A stretch of 11,774 nt of DNA from Baffinella frigidus (GCA_026770585.1 MU646520.1:296735-308508), one strand, 5' to 3'. Positions 5,978 through 11,050 are shown, counted from the first letter of the stretch. Program-made: numbers and translations. The notes: a model not told the origin generated them from the sequence alone.

Positions 5978-6305
5978 CGCACGCCGCCGGCGCCTGTTGC
6001 CCCTGACCCCTAGTGGGCTGGGGTGTCTGATCCTAGATTCGCCCTGAAGCGAGAATGACGTTTGTCTTGGTGGCACGCCTCCAAAGAGCGCGGCCCACCG
6101 AGACAAAAGTCGAGAGTGGAACAAGGGATTATTCAGTTGGTTTGAACCTATGAGTGGAACGTCTCAAAGCAAAAGTGGAACCTCTGTTAACTTAAGAAGT
6201 AACAGTGGATTTTTTTTCATGTTTTTTCAAAGAATCTGAAAGCCGGTCGCCCCCTCTCGCAACGAAAAACCCCGCTCGTAAAGGTAGGACCTACCGAAGG
6301 TCCCA
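5978..6305. promoter_or_regulatory. divergent intergenic region containing repeat I
   Basis: Lies between the apparent start of the minus-strand Q-rich gene (5977) and the plus-strand frame at 6306, so it would hold both promoters if both are genes. It contains a copy of dispersed repeat I (6099-6210) and a T-rich stretch (6211-6230). No TATA-type element is clear. Confidence 0.35.
6099..6210 (+). repeat. dispersed repeat I, copy 2
   Basis: GAGACAAAAGTCGAGAGTGG, CGTCTCAAAGCAAAAGTGGA, ACCTCTGTTAACTTAAG and GTAACAGTGGA. Compared with the copy at 2358-2434 it has a ~35-bp insertion in the middle. Confidence 0.6.
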
Positions 6306-6779
6306 ATGGAGGTCAAACAGGACCGCCGCAAGGCCTCCCCGATGAGCCTCAGGAACTCGATCGACGTCCTGGCGAGCCCCGACGTCGATGAGCTGGCGCA
6401 GGCGGTCTCGAACTCCCTCGAAACCGAGGCGTCCGAGGCCGTCGCCACGCAGAGGCACGAGGAATCCGTGACCCTGGCGGGAGCTCTCGTCGAGCGCCAG
6501 GCGCAGGAGGCAGAGGACGCTCCCGCCCGGAGTAATCAGCGACCGCCCGTCAACGCTGTAGCCTCCGCAGCAGCCCCTCCCCTCCACCCCCACCTTCCCT
6601 CCACCCCCCCCCTCACCTCCCCCACCAACCCCCCCCTCTCCTCCCCCACCACCCTCCCCCTCTCCTCCCCTTTTCTTTTTCCAATTATTTTTCATATTTT
6701 TTCAAAGTTCCTAATCTCGCCTCAATTCTTGCACCGTGCATTTCTCTTTCGAATCAAGTCAATAAGTGTCAATAAGTGA
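6306..6779 (+). CDS. hypothetical protein, first ~90 residues convincing
   Basis: ATG at 6306. The first part (about 6306-6550) has roughly 85% G/C third positions by eye and encodes a polar, helix-prone segment (SIDVLASPDVDELAQAVSNS, then TLAGALVERQAQEAEDAPA). After about 6570 it runs into a C/T-rich tract giving P/S/T/L repeats. The last ~24 codons are inside dispersed repeat H (FRIKSISVNK), so the stop at 6777-6779 is probably not native. The true 3' end may be earlier through splicing, or the gene may be truncated. Minus-strand frames over the same bases have weaker codon bias. No family recognised. Confidence 0.4.
   Translation: MEVKQDRRKASPMSLRNSIDVLASPDVDELAQAVSNSLETEASEAVATQRHEESVTLAGALVERQAQEAEDAPARSNQRPPVNAVASAAAPPLHPHLPSTPPLTSPTNPPLSSPTTLPLSSPFLFPIIFHIFSKFLISPQFLHRAFLFRIKSISVNK
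6560..6680 (+). repeat. C/T-rich (polypyrimidine) low-complexity tract
   Basis: Almost purely C and T with a few A (CCCTCCACCC, CCTCACCTCC, CTCCTCCCC). The complementary strand is a G-rich run which yields poly-Gly/Glu shadows on the minus strand. Confidence 0.8.
6708..6778 (+). repeat. dispersed repeat H, copy 1 (71 bp)
   Basis: From TTCCTAATCTCGCCTCAATT to TCAATAAGTGTCAATAAGTG. It is matched over the same length at 8052-8122, with substitutions mainly in the first half. Confidence 0.8.
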
Positions 6780-6798
6780 CTTGCCACTCCAGGCCACT

Positions 6799-6962
6799 CC
6801 ACACAGCGAATTTTCAAGGGATGTTGAATAATCCTCGAGCGATAGACCTAGGAATCTACGGTAGGCAACCCGTAGGGGCACAGGGGGGGTTCTACGGATA
6901 ATTTAACGGAAACTCGGGCTCTCAGCGCCCGAAAATCCCTTCGTTGGTAGCTCTCTGTGTGG
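6799..6962 (-). mobile_element. foldback element B3 (164 bp, inverted orientation)
   Basis: CCACACAG at 6799-6806 and CTCTGTGTGG at 6953-6962. The core reads in reverse relative to B1, B2 and B4 (GGTAGGCAACCCGTAGGG; GAAACTCGGGCTCTCAGCGC). The terminal repeats are more degraded than in B2. Confidence 0.78.
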
Positions 6963-6969
6963 TTTCCCT

Positions 6970-7066
6970 TGCCTTGTCCGTAGGAACCCCCCAGTGCCCC
7001 TCGGGTTGCCTACCGGAAGGTCCGAGGCCTCATCGCTTATGGGTTATTCAAAATCCCTTCGTGTCC
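6970..7066 (+). mobile_element. 5'-truncated B element fragment
   Basis: Starts in the core (CTTGTCCGTAGGAACCCC) and continues through GGGTTGCCTAC, CATCGCTTATGGGTTATTC and CCCTTCGTGTCCGCTG to a degraded right end. The left third is absent. It lies 8 bp after B3 in opposite orientation. Confidence 0.7.
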
Positions 7067-7071
7067 GCTGT

Positions 7072-7197
7072 CCACTCGGTGGGCTACGACCTTTAGGTCC
7101 TTTAGGACGAGAAACCCTCAAGGACGTTGGCCTATGAAAGCCACTCGGTGGGCTACGAGGGTTTCGGTGTGTGTTGTGACCGTCGGTCGCCGAGTGG
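7072..7197. mobile_element. M-like element with CCACTCGG ends (degenerate)
   Basis: CCACTCGGTGGGCTACGA at 7072-7089 is repeated directly at 7141-7158, where it continues GGGTTTCGG as in M1. The reverse complement CCGAGTGG closes the region at 7190-7197. The architecture suggests a partly duplicated or nested M-type element. Confidence 0.45.
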
Positions 7198-7655
7198 TCC
7201 CCCCCAGGACCCTACAGAGAGCTTCTGCTCAGAAGAAACCGCCTCCTCCTACAAGTGAATTCAATTGAAAAAAAGTGAATTCACTGGTTGAGACGTATAG
7301 CCACTAGAACCCTAGGATTCTATAGAAAGGTGTGAAACTCTGACTCAAGGCTGCCAAGTGAATGAGTGAGAGACGAGCAAGCGAGGGGCTTCACGAGGGA
7401 GGTAGAGGGGGGTGGTCCGGGACCTTTCGCGGTACCGGCGCCTCACAACCCTGTAGGATGCTGTCCTGAAACCGCACGGTAGGGACATGAGTCGGCAGCT
7501 TACGAGGAGGACACCCAGGGTCGCCACTGTAGCATGATGAGCGCGGTCTCGGTGTCCTGCTGCCAGGAGCGACTGAGACCAAGCAGAGTGAGACCAAGTG
7601 AGACCAAGCAGGGCCCCCCAAGGTCCCCTTGGGGGGGGGTAGACATCACCGAAGT
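7198..7655. other. no gene seen; short direct repeats
   Basis: Contains AAGTGAATTCA twice (7248-7258, 7274-7284), the second in the palindrome AGTGAATTCACT (7275-7286). At about 7575-7613 GAGACCAAG is repeated three times. Frames at 7345-7621 minus have no codon bias. Confidence 0.4.
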
Positions 7656-7722
7656 GTGAGCCTCGGTCGGACAGGTCATGAGCCTCAGTGGAGGCTCATC
7701 ACCTGTCCGATCGAGGCTGCAC
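7656..7722. other. long hairpin, possible small-RNA precursor
   Basis: Arms of about 31 nt: GTGAGCCTCGGTCGGACAGG plus TCATGAGCCTC, then a 4-nt loop (AGTG), then GAGGCTCATCACCTGTCCGA plus TCGAGGCTGCAC. Only one bulge, one mismatch and one G:U pair interrupt it. It is not similar to the named foldback families here. Expression is unknown, so a small RNA is only one possibility; a relic of another foldback element is the other. Confidence 0.5.
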
Positions 7723-8051
7723 AGAAGGGCTTTTTCTCACATCGCAATGTAGGCGCCTAGGTAATGGGAGGGGTTACTCTCCTCGTAGGGCAATTTCCCC
7801 TCAACCGTGATGCCACGGGAGGCTTGAATTTGCCCACGAGAAGAGAGGTCCACATAGTCGTCCGGTCCGCTTCGTTTGTAAGGAGGTGCATCTGCCGACC
7901 GTGTCTGCATAAGGTGGAGGCCTTTCGCGGGCGCTCTGCGGGAACCATCGGGGAGCGGTGGACGCTAATGTGACCCTGTTCCTTGGTGGATCACCATATG
8001 GGTAGTGGCAGTTACTTGAATAGGAAAGTTTTGGTGCAGACCCCAGATGCT
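7723..8051. other. no gene supported; one degenerate foldback at 7775-7847
   Basis: CTCTCCTCGTAGGGCAATTT pairs imperfectly with GAATTTGCCCACGAGAAGAG, with CGTGATGCCACG in the loop. The 63-69-residue frames on each strand here show no codon preference. Confidence 0.45.
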
Positions 8052-8122
8052 TTCCTAGACTCGCCTCATTTCTGTGCCGTGCATTTTCACTTTCGAATCA
8101 AGTCAATAAGTGTCAATAAGTG
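8052..8122 (+). repeat. dispersed repeat H, copy 2
   Basis: TTCCTAGACTCGCCTCATTT to TCAATAAGTGTCAATAAGTG, followed by one more partial TAATAAGTG unit. Same length as the copy at 6708-6778. Confidence 0.8.
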
Positions 8123-8131
8123 TAATAAGTG

Positions 8132-8204
8132 TAGGACTATGCCCAGGGCCCCACGGTGGTCCTCTAGGGGGGGGGCAGTTTCTTATGAGCGAGGTACCCT
8201 TGTA
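8132..8204 (+). mobile_element. foldback element C1 (right half only)
   Basis: Starts TAGGACTATGCCCAGGGCCC and continues CACGGTGGTCCT, a G run, then TTTCTTATGAGCGAGGTACC. The left arm is missing and repeat H abuts instead. Four more C copies follow in the next 2.2 kb. Confidence 0.7.
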
Positions 8205-8218
8205 GGGGCCTACAACCT

Positions 8219-8260
8219 GCTGGGGGTCAATTACGACCCACTCGCCACTTAAGGGATATC
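8219..8260 (+). repeat. repeat K, copy 1
   Basis: TGGGGGTCAATTACGACCCA then CTCGCCACTTAAGGGATATC. It recurs at 8988-9024, also just upstream of a C element. Confidence 0.65.
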
Positions 8261-8311
8261 TGTGGCTTACTCCCCCCCCCCCCCGGTAGGCGCCGGAGGC
8301 TGGTACCACGC

Positions 8312-8430
8312 TACAGGGGTACCTCGCTCATAAGAACCCGCCCCCCCCCTAGGACCATCACAAGGCCCTAGGCATAGGCCTACTGTAGGTTCGTAGGGGG
8401 GGGCGGTTTCCTCTGAGTGAGGTATCCCGC
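8312..8430. mobile_element. foldback element C2
   Basis: TACAGGGGTACCTCGCTCAT at the left; CTCTGAGTGAGGTATCCC at the right, degraded. The centre reads CCCTAGGACC, GGCCCTAGGCATAGGCC and TTCGTAGGGGGG. Confidence 0.75.
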
Positions 8431-8574
8431 AAGGCCGGATTGAATCCTGCGGAGAGTGTGGATGCACCCAAGTTGAATACGTAAGCATCAGCCCCAAATA
8501 GAAGATTCGATTCAAGTCATGCCTTCTAGAAGATTCGATTCAAACCAAAAGGACGTGTTGTTGGTTTTTCGATT
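8431..8574. other. spacer with a short direct repeat
   Basis: TAGAAGATTCGATTCAA occurs at 8509-8525 and again at about 8537-8553. No gene seen. Confidence 0.45.
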
Positions 8575-8585
8575 CGAATTCGGCC

Positions 8586-8826
8586 TGGCAACGAAAATTT
8601 CTACACAAATGGTCTTATACAAGTGTGGGAGCGTTTGCGGGGTTTGATTTCCGTTTTCGAGATCGAGTTTTCAAGTTTTCAGAATTTTTAAAATATTGTA
8701 AAGTTTGTGAAAAATAAAAATGGACACTTCTGGCACAAATGAAAACTTGGAAACTAGAACTCGAAAACGGACAACAATTACCGCAAACGCTCTAGCAAAA
8801 CATTTGTGCAGTAATTTTCGTTGCCA
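8586..8826. mobile_element. A-like foldback element A4, interrupted by N1
   Basis: TGGCAACGAAAATTTCTACA (8586-8605) pairs with the right arm TGTGCAGTAATTTTCGTTGC (8805-8824). These arms are the inner arms of family A (compare GCAACGAAAATTACTACACA in A3). Typical TNATCCGGG ends are degraded, but CCGGATGAGATT at 8852-8863 and GATT at 8571-8574 suggest the element may extend over 8575-8859. The centre is filled by element N1. Confidence 0.65.
8629..8792 (-). mobile_element. foldback element N1 (164 bp), nested inside A4
   Basis: GAGCGTTTGCGG and CCGCAAACGCTC form the ends, followed inward by TTTCCGTTTTCGAGATCGAG against CTAGAACTCGAAAACGGACA. The interior AAATGGACACTTCTGGCAC is the reverse complement, with one change, of 9873-9891 in N2, so N1 is an inverted copy of N2. 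The 72-residue plus frame beginning at 8720 is a translation of the repeat. Confidence 0.8.
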
Positions 8827-8919
8827 GATGGTGCTGAACTTGAATACTCCTCCGGATGAGATTCCGCTGTGTCAGCCGGAAGTTGGTGTTCTTGTGGATA
8901 CATGGGGAACCCTCGCTCA

Positions 8920-9024
8920 TCGCTTAAGTGGCCAGTAGGTTCATACGCCCTACCGTAGGGCCCTGGACTTGCCTAGCTAGGACCTCTTGGGGGTCAATTT
9001 TGACCACCTCGCCACTTAAGGGAT
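8920..9024. mobile_element. foldback element K2
   Basis: CGCTTAAGTGGCCAGTAGGT (8921-8940) pairs with ACCACCTCGCCACTTAAGGG (9003-9022). TGGGGGTCAATT is shared with repeat K copy 1. The centre contains a CTACCGTAGGG palindrome. Confidence 0.55.
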
Positions 9025-9055
9025 AAAAAAACGCCCCCCCCCTTCTTATGCACAA

Positions 9056-9161
9056 GTAGGTACCTCGCTCATAAGAAAGTGCCTCCCCCTAGGACCCTAC
9101 AGTAGGGCCATACGGTGGTCCTAGGGGGTGGGCGGTTTCTTGTGAGCGAGGTACCCCTGTA
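9056..9161. mobile_element. foldback element C3
   Basis: AGGTACCTCGCTCATAAGAA at the left and TTCTTGTGAGCGAGGTACCC at the right. The centre is CCCCTAGGACCCTACAGTAG and GGTCCTAGGGGG. The left end lacks about three bases of the consensus CAGGGGTACC. Confidence 0.78.
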
Positions 9162-9329
9162 TCCAATGAGCTTATGACCGTAGTAGAAGGTGGAAATAGA
9201 GTCCATCCGGAAAAAGCTCGTAAGCGCGGCCGACACGGGGTACAGTATGTAGCACAATGCGGAAGACATGTGCAGCGCTGGCGCTTGTTTTTTGGCAATA
9301 GGTGGCGGGGAGGTGGATGATTCATCCCT
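9162..9329. other. 168-bp unique segment between C3 and C4
   Basis: Not repeated in the window and without codon bias. Minus-strand frames across it read mainly through the two C elements. It is bracketed by full C copies, a composite arrangement. Confidence 0.4.
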
Positions 9330-9331
9330 GA

Positions 9332-9448
9332 CAGGGGTACCTCGCTCATAAGAAACCGCCACCCCCTAGGACCCTACAGTAGGCCTATGCATGGGGCCCT
9401 ATGGTGGTCCTAGGGGGGGGAAGGTCTCTTATGAGCGAGGTACCCCTA
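9332..9448. mobile_element. foldback element C4 (117 bp)
   Basis: CAGGGGTACCTCGCTCATAA pairs with TCTTATGAGCGAGGTACCCC. The centre holds CCCTAGGACCCTACAGTAGG, GGGGCCCTATGGTGGTCC. TGA at 9329-9331 and 9449-9451 could be a 3-bp target duplication. Translated arms give the recurring peptides SYERGTPV and RGTSLTRN. Confidence 0.8.
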
Positions 9449-9469
9449 TGATACCCACAGGTCGACCTA

Positions 9470-9630
9470 CCACACAGCGGGCTACGACGGGATTTTCGGC
9501 CCAAAATGGGCCGAGTTTCCGTTACCTTATCCGTAGGAACCCCCTTATGTCCCTACGGGTTGCCTACCGTAGGGTCCTAGGTCGTATCGCTTAGGGGTTA
9601 ATCAAACCCCCTCCGAAGTCCGCTGTGTGG
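9470..9630 (+). mobile_element. foldback element B4 (161 bp)
   Basis: CCACACAGCGGGCTACGACG pairs with CCGAAGTCCGCTGTGTGG. The internal stem is TCGGCCCAAAATGGGCCGA (9496-9514), a different sequence from that of B2 but still self-complementary. The conserved core CTTATCCGTAGGAACCCCCT to CGCTTAGGGGTTAATC follows. Confidence 0.85.
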
Positions 9631-9664
9631 TTCGAGTCTCCGAACGCCAGAACACCCGCCCCCA

Positions 9665-9694
9665 AAAGTGGAACCTCCGTTAACTTAAGGTAAC
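9665..9694 (+). repeat. dispersed repeat I, short copy
   Basis: AAAGTGGAACCTCCGTTAAC then TTAAGGTAACGG, matching the last part of the copy at 6099-6210. Confidence 0.6.
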
Positions 9695-9698
9695 GGCC

Positions 9699-9797
9699 TG
9701 GACAGGCCCGTCTCAGAACCCTCGATCTGGGACGGGCCCGCCTCGGAACGCTCGATCGATGAATGGCTCCAACCACCTCCGGGCTGCCGTGGGGGGG
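9699..9797 (+). repeat. repeat F: partial plus full copy
   Basis: A partial unit (GGACAGGCCCGTCTCAGAAC) precedes a full unit starting GGGACGGGCCCGCCTCGGAA, with CGATGAATGGCTCCAACCAC and CTCCGGGCTGCCGTGGG. A second full unit lies at 10025-10084. Both full units are followed by GGGTTAG-type telomere-like DNA. Confidence 0.75.
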
Positions 9798-9806
9798 TGA
9801 GGGGTT

Positions 9807-9981
9807 AGAGCGTTTGCGGTAATTGTTGTCCGTTTTCGAGATCGAGTTTTCATGTTTTCGAGTTTTCATTTGTACCAGAAGTGTCCATTTAAAATGTTTT
9901 ACGACCTTAACAATGTTGTAAAACTCTCGAAAACGTGAAAACCCGATGTCGAAAACGGACAACAATTACCGCAAACGCTCT
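9807..9981 (+). mobile_element. foldback element N2 (175 bp) in telomere-like DNA
   Basis: AGAGCGTTTGCGGTAATTGT pairs perfectly with ACAATTACCGCAAACGCTCT, and continues inward (TGTCCGTTTTCGA against TCGAAAACGGACA), a perfect inverted repeat of about 33 bp. Left flank GAGGGGTT and right flank GGGGGTTT show that it lies in a telomere-like stretch. Confidence 0.85.
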
Positions 9982-10024
9982 GGGGGTTTGGGTTTGGGTT
10001 ACGGGTTAGGGGTTAGGGTTATCC
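9982..10024 (+). repeat. degenerate telomere-like stretch (GGGTTT/GGGTTAG)
   Basis: GGGGGTTTGGGTTTGGGTTA then CGGGTTAGGGGTTAGGGTTA, G-rich on the plus strand. Confidence 0.8.
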
Positions 10025-10084
10025 GGGACGGGCCCGCCTCGGAGATCGATAAATGGCTCCACGCGCCTCCGAGCTGCCGTGGGA
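10025..10084 (+). repeat. repeat F, second full copy
   Basis: GGGACGGGCCCGCCTCGGAG, ATCGATAAATGGCTCCACGC and CCTCCGAGCTGCCGTGGG. It is about ten bases shorter than the first copy. Confidence 0.75.
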
Positions 10085-10206
10085 GGGTTAGGGGCCAGGG
10101 GTTCGGGGTTGTGTTAGGGGTTAGGGGTTAGGGGTTAGGGTTACAGGGTTAGGGGCCAGGGGTTAGGGGTTGTGTTAGGGGTTAGGAGTTAGGGGTTAGG
10201 GTTACA
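10085..10206 (+). repeat. two 61-bp higher-order units of GGGTTAG-like repeats
   Basis: Units 10085-10145 and 10146-10206 share the order GGGTTAGGGGCCAGGGGTT, GGGGTTGTGTTAGGGG, several GGGGTTA units and a closing GGGTTACA. They differ at two positions by eye. The repeat unit is thus a 61-mer made of degenerate telomeric heptamers/octamers. Confidence 0.85.
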
Positions 10207-10307
10207 GGGGTACCTCGCTCATACGAGACCGCGCCCCCCTAGGACCCTACAGTAGGCCTGTGCCTAGGGCCCTATGGTGCTCCTAGGGGGGTGGGCGTGT
10301 CTAATGA
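10204..10307. mobile_element. foldback element C5 (right arm truncated)
   Basis: ACAGGGGTACCTCGCTCATA at the left; the centre CCCTAGGACCCTACAGTAGG, GGGCCCTATGGTGCTCCTAG; the right arm stops at GGGCGTGTCTAATGA, without GCGAGGTACCCC. Confidence 0.72.
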
Positions 10308-10348
10308 ATTTTCACATCGTACCGCGAAGACAAATCGCCCGATCACTG

Positions 10349-10415
10349 GTGGGGAAAAGAAGAAGAAGAAGAAGCAGAACAAGAAGACGACGAAGAAGAA
10401 GAAGCAAGGACGGGG
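10349..10415 (+). repeat. GAA/GAC-rich tract ending GCAAGGACGGGGG
   Basis: AAGAAGAAGAAGAAGCAGAA and GACGACGAAGAAGAAGAAGC. The closing AGAAGCAAGGACGGGG (10400-10415) recurs on the other side of the palindrome at 10520-10535 and, in part, after element J. Confidence 0.75.
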
Positions 10416-10428
10416 GTGAGCGAGAGAG

Positions 10429-10462
<34 letters not shown>

Positions 10463-10469
10463 GGCGCCA

Positions 10470-10500
<31 letters not shown>

Positions 10501-10513
10501 CCCTCTCGCTCAC
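10416..10513. repeat. 98-bp near-perfect palindrome (TG)n-GGCGCC-(CA)n
   Basis: GTGAGCGAGAGAGAGCG, about 15 GT units, TTGGC then GCCAA, about 14 CA units, CGCTCCCTCTCGCTCAC. The two arms differ only by a 2-base repeat-number change and one substitution. Centre GGCGCC at 10463-10468. Confidence 0.92.
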
Positions 10514-10558
10514 TCTCAAAGAAGCAAGGACGGGGGGGGCGACGAAGAAGAAGAAGAA

Positions 10559-10697
10559 CCACCAACCCTCACAACTTGGGCAAATCGAAGAAGTCAAAAA
10601 CACCAAATCCCCTGGGGAGGCCGTCGGAATCCGACGGCCTTCAAGGGGATTTTTGGAGCCATTTCCCCCGATTTGCCCAGACTGTGAGGGTTGGTGG
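10559..10697. mobile_element. foldback element J (139 bp, diverged E-family member)
   Basis: CCACCAACCCTCACAACTTG pairs with CCCAGACTGTGAGGGTTGGT-type right arm. The centre is CCGTCGGAATCCGACGG (10620-10636). Flanks are AA at 10557-10558 and AA at 10698-10699, a 2-bp duplication. Its length equals E1 and E2, and CCACCARCCCT plus CAAATCGA are shared, although the rest has diverged strongly. It interrupts a GAAGCAAGGACG repeat. Confidence 0.82.
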
Positions 10698-10724
10698 AAG
10701 CAAGGACGTCCTGGTGGGGGGGCA

Positions 10725-10800
10725 TGCCTCGAGGGCGACCACGCGCGCGAGGTCACGTCTGAGCGAAGCTTCGATCGGGCACCCGATCGAGCGCAGCGTG
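10725..10800 (+). repeat. repeat Q, copy 1
   Basis: GCCTCGAGGGCGACCACGCG, AGGTCACGTCTGAGCGAAGC, then GCACCCGATCGAGCGCAGCG. It is repeated at 10959-11030. Both copies can be read as CLEGxHAR-like on the plus strand, but no start and codon bias support a gene. Confidence 0.7.
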
Positions 10801-10861
10801 CCCACCACCCCGCACCCCTCCACCCCAACCACAGACACACCACGCGTGATTTTGAAAAAAA

Positions 10862-10935
10862 CCTAAGCGATGAATAACCCCTAAGCGGGACCCTACAGTA
10901 GGCAACCCGTAGGGACATAGGGGGCTTCCTCAGGG
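10862..10935 (-). mobile_element. inverted B element fragment
   Basis: CCTAAGCGATGAATAACCCC, TAAGCGGGACCCTACAGTAG, GCAACCCGTAGGGACATAGG. It is the right half of the B core in reverse; the terminal CCACACAG ends are absent. It lies between the two Q copies. Confidence 0.75.
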
Positions 10936-10958
10936 GTTAGCAAGAGGGCGAAGGAGTG

Positions 10959-11030
10959 TGCCTCGAGGGTGAGCACGCGCGCATGGTAGCGTCTGAGCGA
11001 GGCGCGGTGCCCGATCGAGAGCAGCGTGAT
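10959..11030 (+). repeat. repeat Q, copy 2
   Basis: TGCCTCGAGGGTGAGCACGC, TGGTAGCGTCTGAGCGAGGC, TGCCCGATCGAGAGCAGCGT. It is slightly shorter than copy 1. Confidence 0.7.
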
Positions 11031-11050
11031 GCCCGCGTCCCGGCACGCAC

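Noticed and set aside
7764-7973. 69- and 63-residue frames on opposite strands
   Set aside because: No third-position bias, no recognisable motif, and the region contains a degenerate foldback.
8720-8938. 72-residue plus-strand frame with ATG
   Set aside because: It starts inside element N1 and runs out through A4 arms; no independent coding evidence.
8103-9594. Frames with the recurring peptides SYERGTPV / RGTSLIRN
   Set aside because: These are translations of the family C foldback arms on either strand, in several frames.
9620-9660. GGTTCGAGTC resembling a tRNA T-loop
   Set aside because: No acceptor stem, D arm or anticodon arm can be arranged around it; it borders the end of element B4.
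10272-10918. Long frames over the (TG)n/(CA)n palindrome and element J
   Set aside because: Their composition (CVCVCV, THTHTH) follows from the dinucleotide repeat, and the rest covers element J and repeat Q.
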